A program made the position numbers and the translations under genes. From NCBI GenBank assembly GCA_021324445.1, contig JAJPJC010000265.1:1-46780 (forward strand): a DNA stretch of 46,780 nucleotides, in the 5' to 3' direction. Numbering within the stretch: the first letter of the stretch is position 1; every line of letters starts with the position of its first letter. Source of the DNA: Isosphaeraceae bacterium. Lineage in GTDB: Bacteria > Planctomycetota > Planctomycetia > Isosphaerales > Isosphaeraceae. This document shows positions 17,689-26,053 of the stretch, in pieces. The notes below the pieces were generated by a model. The model ran no database searches, was not told where the DNA came from, and worked only from the letters and a program-made list of their open reading frames with translations.

Positions 17689-20600
17689 TCAAGGGGATTT
17701 CCGTCGGGAAAACGGGTGTCCCGACCGGCGCTTCCGGGCATCCCCAAGGCCCGTGGCACCGGCCCACGTTCCAGCTACCAGGCCCAGAATGGCCAGCCCA
17801 GCCGCGGCGTCCGCGGGCGATTCTTGCCGGTCCGCCCGTGGGAGAGGAACGGCGATGACCGGGTCGCGAGTCACCCTGTTCGTCGGGAGAACCGGTAAGG
17901 TCATGGTTCCATTCCCTTGCTCTGCCGGCTCCAGGACGACGTCGGCGGTCAGCTCCTCCAGGACCGCGTCGGTCACAAGGTCTGTCCGATCTCGTGACGG
18001 GATAAACCGATCGAGTACGTTCAGTCTCGGTGCCGGCGATCCGCTCGGACTCGCGAAATCGACCGGGAAGCTCAGTGCGGAGTGTGCTATCCAGCGTGCG
18101 GCCTCATGCGGACCAAGACCGGTGGCGTCCGGCGTGGTCGTGACTGTGGCCGGTGCATGAGCCGTCTGACCGAGGGGGCGAGGATTCGTCGCCGCGCCGA
18201 GCGCCTGGAGGGATCCGCCCTGCGACAAGGAACTGGGCGGCAGTCCGAGCGTCGTGCCCAGCGTTCTCACCAGAGTGGCCACCGAGCGGCTCGCAGTCAC
18301 GTCCTGTGCCAGCGTCCCACCCATCGGCGTATGGAAGGTGCCGGCCGCGCCGGGCTGCGGACCAGAACCAAGACCGCTGCTCGACACGAGGATGGCATTC
18401 CAGACGCCAAACACATTGTTCGGATCGCTGCCAGTCGACCAAGTGCCCGAGAGGGTGGCATCCTGCAACGGGCCGACCTTGGCGCCCGCGTAGGACGTGG
18501 TTGGACCATTGTAGGCCGCCAGGTCGGGTACGAGGAGATTGGCCACTGGCGTGCCCAGCCCGGTCACGAGGTTGTAGCCCGCATTGGCGGTGTAGCCGTT
18601 GCTGCCGCTGGTGATGATGTTGTAGTCGGCCTGGGGAAGGCTGTACAGCGCTTGCTGGATCTCGGTGGGGCTGGTGCTGTTCAAGACGGCTGAGCCTACC
18701 GCCACCCGTTCCTGGTTGACCAGGGCGATCAAGCCCGCGAAGGCTGGGGCCGACAAGCTGGTGCCGCCCACGACCTCGAACGGATTGGTGGGATCGAGGT
18801 TGTAGGTGTCGGCGATCCACGCACCGGTGGCCGGGTCGGCGACCATGGAGATGTCGGGCGTGGTCCGCATGCCGGTGGACTGCACGCCCTGCTGGTAGGA
18901 CGGCTCGGACTCGTACAGGCTGATCCCGCCGCCGGAGCCGATCGACATCCCCACCGAATCGGAGTCGTAGCCCCAGCCGGTCTCGCTGTTGTACGAGTTA
19001 TCGGCGTTGAGGTTCAGGCTGGTGCCGCCGACCGCCACCACGTTGGGCGAGAATGCCGGATACTCGGGATCGGCAACCCCGTAATCACCTGTGCTGGCCA
19101 CGAAGGTCACGCCGGGGACGTTGAAGACGCTGTCATAGTTGGCCTCGTCGTCGGCGAAGACCGACTGGCCCTCGGGGAAGCCCCAACTCATCGAGACCAC
19201 CGAGACTCCGGGCAGGCTCGCCGCGGTGGCCGCGGCGGACATCAGGTCGGACAGGGATTGGCTGTTGGCCTCGACCAGGATGATCTGAGCGCCGGGGGCG
19301 ATGGCGTGGATCCATTCCACGTCGAGGGCTTCCTCCACTTCCCAGTTATCGGTGCCGGGACCGCTGGGGTCGGTCCCGGGCAGGGCGGAGGTCTGACCAC
19401 TCTGGTTGACGATCGTCAGGGACGCACTCGCCGGCCCGTACTGTGCGGCGAGCGACGGTCCCGATGCCGTCAGGCCGAATTGCAAGTCGAACGCGTCCAC
19501 AGCCTGGTCGATGCTGGGATCGTCGTAGGCGTCGACGATGGCGATGGTCTGGCCGGTGCCATCCTCCGACAGACTGCTGATCCCGTAAGCGGCCCGGATC
19601 TGGGCCGGAGTGTAGGCATTCGTGCCGGCAGGCGCAGACAAGGCCACGGTGTTGGTGAGATCGCCCGCCGTGTTGATGCCGTTCACGACATTGTTGGCAG
19701 CGCTCGTACTGGCCTGGTTCCCGCCGTAGAAGTTGCCGGTCGAGGCGCTGAACTTGTTATTCAGGATCTGTAGGACCGTGGTTACCGACAGGTTGGTGTT
19801 GTTGGCCACTCCGAACGCCGCGCCGTTGCTCCCGACGTTGAACGTCGCCGGCCCACCCCCTGCGGCGGTGATGGAGAAGCCGTACCTCTGGGCAGTCGCG
19901 TCTCCGCCCAGCGAGGTGGTGTCGGCGTAGATGCCCAGCGCGACCGCGAACGCCTGCACATAGGTGTTCTTGGTCACGCCGTTCGGGGTCCAGAGGTTGG
20001 TGTAGACCTGGGCGATCTGGGCGTTGGTCAGGCCGGCGAGACTCGTGTCGGTGTACGGATTCGATGTCCCGAAGAGGTTCGGGAAGTTGCTTGCCAGCCA
20101 GTTACCCAGCCGCCTCTGGGTCGAACCACCGTTGAAACTGTCGATCACGGCCTGGCCGTTCTGATTGTGCCAGAAGCCGATGGTTGCGAATTGACCCGCC
20201 CCGACCGGGCTGGCCGCCGCCGACTCGGGCTCGCTGCCGAAGGGGCTCGTGACCCCTGCGTTCTCGCTGTCGCCGCTGTAGACGGCCACCCACTGGTAGG
20301 TGCCGGCCGCCGTCGGTGCGGAGCCACCGGGGTTGTTGCCCATGCTGGTGGTGTAGGTGCCGTCGCCGGCGACCGTGACCGAGTCGCTGTAGACGTTGTT
20401 GCTGTCGGCCCCGTTGGGGGTCACTCCCGGCGCGAACAGGTAGAAGGTGATCGTCCCGGTCGGATTGTTGCCGCCCGAGAGAGTCGCCGAGTCGGTCAGA
20501 TTGGTGCCGCAACCAATCGTCACGGAGCCGCCGGGCGTGGTCGCGATTGTCAGGCTGGCCGCCTGAACCGACACCGGCTCGCTGCCGAGGAGGCTCGTAA

Positions 20601-23600
20601 CGCCGTTGTTGTTCGGATCGCCGTTGTAGACTACCACCCACTGGTAGGTACCGGTCGCGCTGGAGGGGGACAGCGTGTAGCCCCTCGGCGTCGTGTACGT
20701 GCCGTCGCCGTTGACCGTGACGGTCTCCGTATCCACCGGGCTTCCACCCGGCGCGACCAACGTGAAGGTGATCGTACCGGTCTCATGGTAGCCGCCGGAG
20801 AGCACGGCCGTGTCGGTCAGGGTCGACGTGGACGTGGGTGTCGTCGTCGTCGGACTCGATGGTGTGGGCCCGGGACTCGGTGTCGGCATGGGATTGGGAA
20901 CGGTGGTACCCCCGTTGTCCCCTGAGATGTAGCGATCCTGGGCGTGATAGAGAATCTCGGCGCTGTCCGGACCATACGCATTACCGTTCTCGATCGGCTC
21001 CAACTGGGTTAGCGCGGCGCCGCAGATGAAATCAATCTGGTAATAGCTGTTCGGGAGCCGGATCGTCAGCGAATGCGGCCCCGGGGTGAAGGTCCCGGTT
21101 GCCTGCTGATAGATCACCTGCTGGTAAGCTGTGGAGTCGCTGAAGCTGGGTCCCGGCGCGAGATAACTCACCAGGGTGAGCTGGTCGTTCATACCCGATG
21201 GCACGGTGAACGTGACCGTAACCGTGTCCCCTTGCTGCGTGTTGCCGGCGAGGTTCGTCACCGTCGTGGAACAGTTGCTCGGGGTGGTCACCTTGTAACA
21301 GACATTGGTGGGCGTGCACGTGGGGATCAGGTAGTCGGCGAAATCGTAACCGGAGTAGCTGTGTCCGCTCGTGGCGACGACTGTGTAATAGGTGTTTCCG
21401 GTGCTCCCGTTCGGCCCGCCGCCAGTCTGGACATAACCCGACGGCACCGACTCTTGCACATTGTACGTGCCTGGGCTGACCGAGAAGCTGTAGGTGCCGT
21501 TGCGCGCGGTCGTCGTCGTGGCGACCAGCGTCTCGCTGCCGCCGACCTGCTGGTAAAGGTCGATGGTCACGCCGCTCTGGGGAGTGTCCGCGGACGTGAA
21601 GCCGTTCCCGGTCGGGTCCAGATACTTGGTTCCGCTGATGGTAATTGAGGTCGAACCCAAGGTGCCGCTGGACGGGCTGGGGGTGGTGGCCAGGGACGGG
21701 CTGGCCGGGCTGACGGTCTGCTCCTCGGCGGTGCCGCCCTGGTCGTTGGCCGTGTCGTTGTTGCTGTCGCCGCCGTAGCTGGCGTGCCAGGTATAGCTCC
21801 CGGTCACCGTGCCGCTGCTTGGCAGCACGTAGCCGCCGGGGTGCTCGCCCTGGCTTGTGGTGTAGGTGCCATTGCCGTTGACAGTGACCTGGTCCGTGTA
21901 GACCACGGCCCCGCCCAGCGCCGCCGGGGCGTTGAGCGTGAAGGTGATCGTACCCGTTGGTCCATAACCGCCAGCGACGGCGGCCGAGTCGTTGAGTGTC
22001 GGGGGTGTGGCATTGCTGAGCGTGATAGCGGCGCCGGCAGCGGTGACCAGAGTGGGGCTCGCAGGGCTCACCGTCACTTGCTCGATCGAGGCATTGTTCT
22101 CGCTCGCTGGAGTATTGAAGGTATCGCCGCCGTAGCTCGCATCCCACTGATAGGTCCCGGTCACAGTGCCCGTCGTCGGCAGCGTGTAGCCCGTCGGCGT
22201 CGTGTAACTGCCGTTGCCGCTGACCGACACCGTCTCGGTGTCCACCAGCGTGGTGCCCAGATAGAGGGTGAAGGTGACCGTGCCGGTTTCGGAGTAGCCG
22301 TTTGAGAGCACCGCCGCGTCCTTCAAGATCACTGGTGATGTAGCCAGGGTGACCGAGGTCACGCTCGGCGTCGTCGTGATGATCGGGATCGCTTGATTGG
22401 TCAGGTTGAAATCCGCGGTGTTCGAGATGCCCCGCGCTCCGGCCGAGACAATGTAGCTGCCGACGGTGCCGTTGGCGGTGGCGGTGACGCTCGCCTCGCC
22501 GTTGGCGCTGATCGTGGCCGGGCTTCCAGTCAGGATCGCCGACGCCCCGCTCTGCGGCGGGGTGAAGGTGACCAAGCCCCCGGCCACGGGCTCGAGCGGG
22601 TTATTGGCAGTGACCGTCGCGACCAGGGGGGCGGGGAAGCCTGTGAAGATGCCTGTGGATTGGTTGCTTCCCGAAGTGACGGCGATGGTGAACTGGCTCG
22701 ACTCGGAGGCGCCGATGTCCACGACGCCGTTGACGATGCGAGGGAGGCCGCGCTGGTCGGTGGTGACACCGACGGGAATGAGGGCGTTATTGCCCGCGTC
22801 GATGGCTGGGCTGCCGGGCAGGAGGGCCATCGTTTGGGTTGGGCCGCCGTAATTGCCCAGGGGTGCCAGCAGGGGGTTGAGCGGCTGGGCGCTGGTGCCG
22901 GTCAAGTCGGAGGCGACCCATCCGGAGCTGCCGTCCGTCTCGCCGACCAGGTTGGTACCCAGTGAGTCCACGGTTCCGAGTGCATCGGGTCCGCTGGTGG
23001 CGGCCGTGTTCTTCGCCAGGATGGTGTTGCCGATGGTCACAGTGCCATCGAGGTTGTCAAGGCCGCCGCCGGAGATGCCGGCGGAGTTGGCGCTGACGGT
23101 GTCGTCGGTCAGCGTGGTCATGCCGCCGCTGGTGTTGTACAGGCCGCCGCCATTGTCGCGAGCGGCGTTGCCGCTGACGGTGCAGTTGGTCAGCGTGGCC
23201 GCGCCGTTGTTGTCGGTGTACAGGCCGCCGCCACTCACCGACGAGTTGCCGCTGACGGTGCAGTCCGTCATCGTGGTCGAGCTATTGTCGGTGCCCACGC
23301 CGCCGGCGTTGCCGCTGGCAGCATTGCCGCTGACGGTGCAGTCCGTCATCGTGGTCGTGCCGTAGTGGTCGGTGCCCACACCGCCGCTCGAGGCGGCGGT
23401 GTTGCCGCTCACGGTGGAATTGAGCAGATTGGTCGTTCCCGAGTTGTCGAGTACGCCACCGGCTTCCCCGGCGGCGGTATTGCCGCTGACGGTGCAGTCG
23501 GAGAGCGTGGTCGTGCCGCCGTAAGTGGCCAGGCCGCCACCGTCGTTGGCGGAATTGGCGCGGATCTCGGCGTTGTCGAGCGTGGTCGTGCCCTTGAGAT

Positions 23601-24669
23601 TGCACACGCCGCCACCGTGCCCTGACGAGTTGCCGCTGACGGTGCAGTCGGAGAGCGTGGTCGTGCCGCTGGAATTGGCCAGGCCGCCGCCGTTGAGAGA
23701 GGCGGAGTTGTCGCTGACGGTGCAGTTCGTGAGCGTGGTCGAACCGTAGTCGTTGTTGTACAGCCCACCCCCATTGACTGCGGCCCTCTCTCCACTGATC
23801 GTGCAGCCGGTCAGCGTGGTCGTGCCTCCCTTGTTGTACAGGCCGCCGCCGCTCACAGAGGCGACGTCCCCGCTGAAGGAGCAGTTGGTGAACGAAGTCG
23901 TGCCGAAGAAAATGGCCAGGCCGCCGCCGCTCGCGGCGAGGTTTCCCTGGACAACGACGTCGGACATCGTGGTCGCACCGACGAAGTCGTACAGCCCGCC
24001 TCTGTTCCCAAGGGCGGAGTTACCGCTCACGGTGCAGTTGTTGAGGGTCGTCGTACCGAGGAAGTCGTACAACCCGCCTCCATTCCTGAGGGCGGAATTG
24101 TCGCTGATGGTGCAGTTGTTGAGGGTCGTCGTGCCGTACTGGCCGGTGTACACGCCACCGCCGCTCGATGCGGTATTGCCGCTGATGGAGCAGTTGGTCA
24201 ACGTGAGCGTGCCGTCGTTGGTCAAGCCGCCGCCGGGGCTGGTCACGCCGCCTTCTGTGATCGTCAGTCCCGAGATCGACGCCGTGACCTGCTCATCGAC
24301 CTGAAACACCCGGCTCAGGCCACCGCCGCTGACTGTCACGCCTGCCGGCGGCCCCAGGATCGTCTGGGTCCCGCTGGTGTTGCTCAGCTCGAGCTGGCCG
24401 CTGGTCAGGGTGATCGTCTGCGCCGTCTGGAACGCGTTGGTGCTGTCAAACTCGATCGTGTTGGCTCCCGGGTTCGCATTCGCCAGGTCGATCTCGGCGC
24501 GCAGCGAGCCGGGGCCGCTGTCGGCGGTGTTGGTCACGAGGAATGTGGCCATCAACCTGCGGTCCTCCAGCGCCATCACCGCGGGTCGCGTCTGCCGCCG
24601 TCGGCCTTGCCGGCCCTCGCCCGTGCCTCGCCCGCCTCTCCGCTGAGCCCTCGCTCCGTTGCGAATCAT
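17689..24669 (-). CDS. Giant secreted protein: beta-helix, Ig-like repeats, SdrD-B-like domain and S53 (sedolisin) protease
   Basis: This encodes 2326 aa. The N-terminus is highly basic and ends in LEDRRLMATF, resembling the LExRxL motif of large planctomycete exported proteins. Residues 45-655 are a right-handed beta-helix built from repeats of the type TTLTNCTVSGNSA. Four Ig-like repeats (GYxxTGTITFTL...VNGDGTYTT) follow, split by an SdrD-B-like domain at about 1000-1115. At about 1500-1660 lies a GFWHNQNGQ domain. Residues 1680-2055 form a sedolisin: E/D pair in WEVEEALDVEW, oxyanion Asp in ASTGDYGV and Ser in GGTSLSAP. The C-terminus has a hydrophobic segment and RKRR tail, a likely membrane or sorting anchor. 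AAGGA precedes the ATG at 24669; the frame runs open further upstream without support. Confidence 0.87.
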   Translation of the reverse strand: MIRNGARAQRRGGRGTGEGRQGRRRQTRPAVMALEDRRLMATFLVTNTADSGPGSLRAEIDLANANPGANTIEFDSTNAFQTAQTITLTSGQLELSNTSGTQTILGPPAGVTVSGGGLSRVFQVDEQVTASISGLTITEGGVTSPGGGLTNDGTLTLTNCSISGNTASSGGGVYTGQYGTTTLNNCTISDNSALRNGGGLYDFLGTTTLNNCTVSGNSALGNRGGLYDFVGATTMSDVVVQGNLAASGGGLAIFFGTTSFTNCSFSGDVASVSGGGLYNKGGTTTLTGCTISGERAAVNGGGLYNNDYGSTTLTNCTVSDNSASLNGGGLANSSGTTTLSDCTVSGNSSGHGGGVCNLKGTTTLDNAEIRANSANDGGGLATYGGTTTLSDCTVSGNTAAGEAGGVLDNSGTTNLLNSTVSGNTAASSGGVGTDHYGTTTMTDCTVSGNAASGNAGGVGTDNSSTTMTDCTVSGNSSVSGGGLYTDNNGAATLTNCTVSGNAARDNGGGLYNTSGGMTTLTDDTVSANSAGISGGGLDNLDGTVTIGNTILAKNTAATSGPDALGTVDSLGTNLVGETDGSSGWVASDLTGTSAQPLNPLLAPLGNYGGPTQTMALLPGSPAIDAGNNALIPVGVTTDQRGLPRIVNGVVDIGASESSQFTIAVTSGSNQSTGIFTGFPAPLVATVTANNPLEPVAGGLVTFTPPQSGASAILTGSPATISANGEASVTATANGTVGSYIVSAGARGISNTADFNLTNQAIPIITTTPSVTSVTLATSPVILKDAAVLSNGYSETGTVTFTLYLGTTLVDTETVSVSGNGSYTTPTGYTLPTTGTVTGTYQWDASYGGDTFNTPASENNASIEQVTVSPASPTLVTAAGAAITLSNATPPTLNDSAAVAGGYGPTGTITFTLNAPAALGGAVVYTDQVTVNGNGTYTTSQGEHPGGYVLPSSGTVTGSYTWHASYGGDSNNDTANDQGGTAEEQTVSPASPSLATTPSPSSGTLGSTSITISGTKYLDPTGNGFTSADTPQSGVTIDLYQQVGGSETLVATTTTARNGTYSFSVSPGTYNVQESVPSGYVQTGGGPNGSTGNTYYTVVATSGHSYSGYDFADYLIPTCTPTNVCYKVTTPSNCSTTVTNLAGNTQQGDTVTVTFTVPSGMNDQLTLVSYLAPGPSFSDSTAYQQVIYQQATGTFTPGPHSLTIRLPNSYYQIDFICGAALTQLEPIENGNAYGPDSAEILYHAQDRYISGDNGGTTVPNPMPTPSPGPTPSSPTTTTPTSTSTLTDTAVLSGGYHETGTITFTLVAPGGSPVDTETVTVNGDGTYTTPRGYTLSPSSATGTYQWVVVYNGDPNNNGVTSLLGSEPVSVQAASLTIATTPGGSVTIGCGTNLTDSATLSGGNNPTGTITFYLFAPGVTPNGADSNNVYSDSVTVAGDGTYTTSMGNNPGGSAPTAAGTYQWVAVYSGDSENAGVTSPFGSEPESAAASPVGAGQFATIGFWHNQNGQAVIDSFNGGSTQRRLGNWLASNFPNLFGTSNPYTDTSLAGLTNAQIAQVYTNLWTPNGVTKNTYVQAFAVALGIYADTTSLGGDATAQRYGFSITAAGGGPATFNVGSNGAAFGVANNTNLSVTTVLQILNNKFSASTGNFYGGNQASTSAANNVVNGINTAGDLTNTVALSAPAGTNAYTPAQIRAAYGISSLSEDGTGQTIAIVDAYDDPSIDQAVDAFDLQFGLTASGPSLAAQYGPASASLTIVNQSGQTSALPGTDPSGPGTDNWEVEEALDVEWIHAIAPGAQIILVEANSQSLSDLMSAAATAASLPGVSVVSMSWGFPEGQSVFADDEANYDSVFNVPGVTFVASTGDYGVADPEYPAFSPNVVAVGGTSLNLNADNSYNSETGWGYDSDSVGMSIGSGGGISLYESEPSYQQGVQSTGMRTTPDISMVADPATGAWIADTYNLDPTNPFEVVGGTSLSAPAFAGLIALVNQERVAVGSAVLNSTSPTEIQQALYSLPQADYNIITSGSNGYTANAGYNLVTGLGTPVANLLVPDLAAYNGPTTSYAGAKVGPLQDATLSGTWSTGSDPNNVFGVWNAILVSSSGLGSGPQPGAAGTFHTPMGGTLAQDVTASRSVATLVRTLGTTLGLPPSSLSQGGSLQALGAATNPRPLGQTAHAPATVTTTPDATGLGPHEAARWIAHSALSFPVDFASPSGSPAPRLNVLDRFIPSRDRTDLVTDAVLEELTADVVLEPAEQGNGTMTLPVLPTNRVTRDPVIAVPLPRADRQESPADAAAGLAILGLVAGTWAGATGLGDARKRRSGHPFSRRKSP
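23040..24230 (-). repeat. Internal coding repeats of the beta-helix
   Basis: About 60-80-bp units carrying GTTGCCGCTGACGGTGCAGT (plus strand) recur many times; for example, the stretches around 23488 and 23632 share some 40 identical bases. They encode successive beta-helix coils (TTLSDCTVSGN). Such near-identity allows copy-number change by recombination. Confidence 0.75.
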
Positions 24670-25541
24670 GGTTCCTTTGCTCCCGTGTGCTCCCGTGATG
24701 ATCAACCAAATCTTGCGATGAACATCTCTTTCATACCCGGGCGAACTGCGATGGCTCGCTCCTTGTGTCCGGCAACTCCACCACCCCTCGCGTCGTCGCG
24801 CCGGCCAGCGCCAGCAGCAACTTCCCCACAGCGACCGGCGCCAGCTCGCGGTCATCGGGACCCGGCCTCGGTCGGTTGGAGAAACTTGGTGCAGCCATGA
24901 CTTCAAGCATCCACGTCCAAGCGCCGATCCGGGGGATTCGGAGGGGATGCAGGGCGGTGGCACTCGCCGCGCCTGACTCCCGGTCATGACCGGGCTGACG
25001 ACTGGGAGTCATCCGGACTCAACGATGAAGACCATTGTCGTCAAACGGATTACGACTCCGATCGGCTCGCCCTGGAGCCGATCGAGCCAGTGGACGGTCT
25101 CGCAGGGCGACTCGTTCCTGACGTTGCCCATACTTCATGACATAGGGCGCCGCTGCGGTTTCGGGGGAAAAAAAACGAGATTCTTCCCAAAAATGGCGTT
25201 TCAGAGACCGGAAAGAGGGGTCCGAAGCGTCCTTCCACCCGTCACGCGGGCCGGGGTCGGCGCGGGGGATCGGGAAGGAATGGCGCGTCCGAATGTGGGC
25301 TTGGGGCGGCCTGATGTGAGGGAAGAGGCCCGTCGCCTCATGACGTCTCTGCCCAACGGCCTGTCACCACGACAGTCGCAGCTTCAGCCGGCTCGGTTCG
25401 CGGCAGGCCGTGGTCTTCACCAGGCTCGAACCGAGCGCGGACCTCCGCCTCCGGCCTCCCTCGTCAGGCTGGGGAGCAACCCGTTACCATGGAAGCCGGC
25501 CCGGCGCGATCCCGACATAACCCCAGAGGAGACATTGAGCG
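24670..25541. other. 872-base spacer with a 16-bp perfect palindrome
   Basis: This is the divergent region between the giant S53 gene and the VanZ-like gene. CCCGGTCATGACCGGG at 24979-24994 is a perfect palindrome nested in a wider GACTCCC (24975-24981) / GGGAGTC (25004-25010) pair. It could be an operator but has no second copy in view. Short open frames on both strands look non-coding. Confidence 0.45.
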
Positions 25542-26018
25542 GTGGATTCCCCTTCCCTCAGCCCAGGCACGACGGAACTGGCGACGCGTGCTCCGACCGA
25601 TCGGCGCGTCCTGTGGATCTTCCGGCTGGTGATGTCCGTCCTCTGGACGCTCGCGATTCTGATCGTGTGCTGGCTCCCCGGTGAGTTGGTGCAGGACGTT
25701 GAGGGGCGGGCGCCGGTCTTCAAGATCCCATACCTCGACAAGCTGGTCCATTGGGGGATCTTCGTCGGGTTCGCCATCCTTTGGCTCCGTGTTGGCGAAT
25801 CGCGGCGTCGGCACGCGTGGGTGTTCCTCGCGGGAGTCGCCGTGGCGGCCCTGACCGAGGTCGTCCAGGCCCTCGTGCCCGCGATCCACCGTGATGGTGA
25901 GATCGGGGACTTCCTGATCGATGGCCTCGGTGTCCTCACCGGGATCGCGGTGGCTCACTGGGTGGAACCTCTGCTCCGCCGCGTGGAACGGCGCATCCTG
26001 CCGGGATCGCGGCGCTGA
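25542..26018 (+). CDS. VanZ-like membrane protein
   Basis: This encodes 158 aa. Four hydrophobic segments are seen (about residues 25-45, 65-83, 90-110, 125-140), with the VanZ family boxes IPYLDKLVHWGIFVGFAILW and GDFLIDGLGVLTGI, the latter carrying the conserved Asp and Gly. VanZ of enterococci modestly raises teicoplanin tolerance, but bacterial relatives are common and mostly of unknown function, so no resistance is inferred. The start is GTG at 25542, preceded by AGAGGAG. Confidence 0.85.
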   Translation: MDSPSLSPGTTELATRAPTDRRVLWIFRLVMSVLWTLAILIVCWLPGELVQDVEGRAPVFKIPYLDKLVHWGIFVGFAILWLRVGESRRRHAWVFLAGVAVAALTEVVQALVPAIHRDGEIGDFLIDGLGVLTGIAVAHWVEPLLRRVERRILPGSRR

Positions 26019-26053
26019 GGGGCTCGGATCACTTCGGCTGGGGAGGGCGGATC

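Noticed and set aside
15896..17767. 623-codon minus-strand open frame
   Set aside because: It lies opposite the DUF1549/DUF1553 gene, which has intact motifs throughout.
23040..24230. Regular repeats that could suggest a CRISPR array
   Set aside because: The units are coding, variable in spacing and encode beta-helix coils; there are no fixed-length unique spacers and no cas genes.
24986..25684. 232-codon plus-strand frame before the VanZ-like gene
   Set aside because: Its composition is spacer-like, it overlaps the VanZ start in another frame and it has no recognisable sequence.
25542..26018. VanZ as evidence of glycopeptide resistance
   Set aside because: No vanHAX-type genes are nearby, and VanZ-like proteins are widespread with other or unknown roles.
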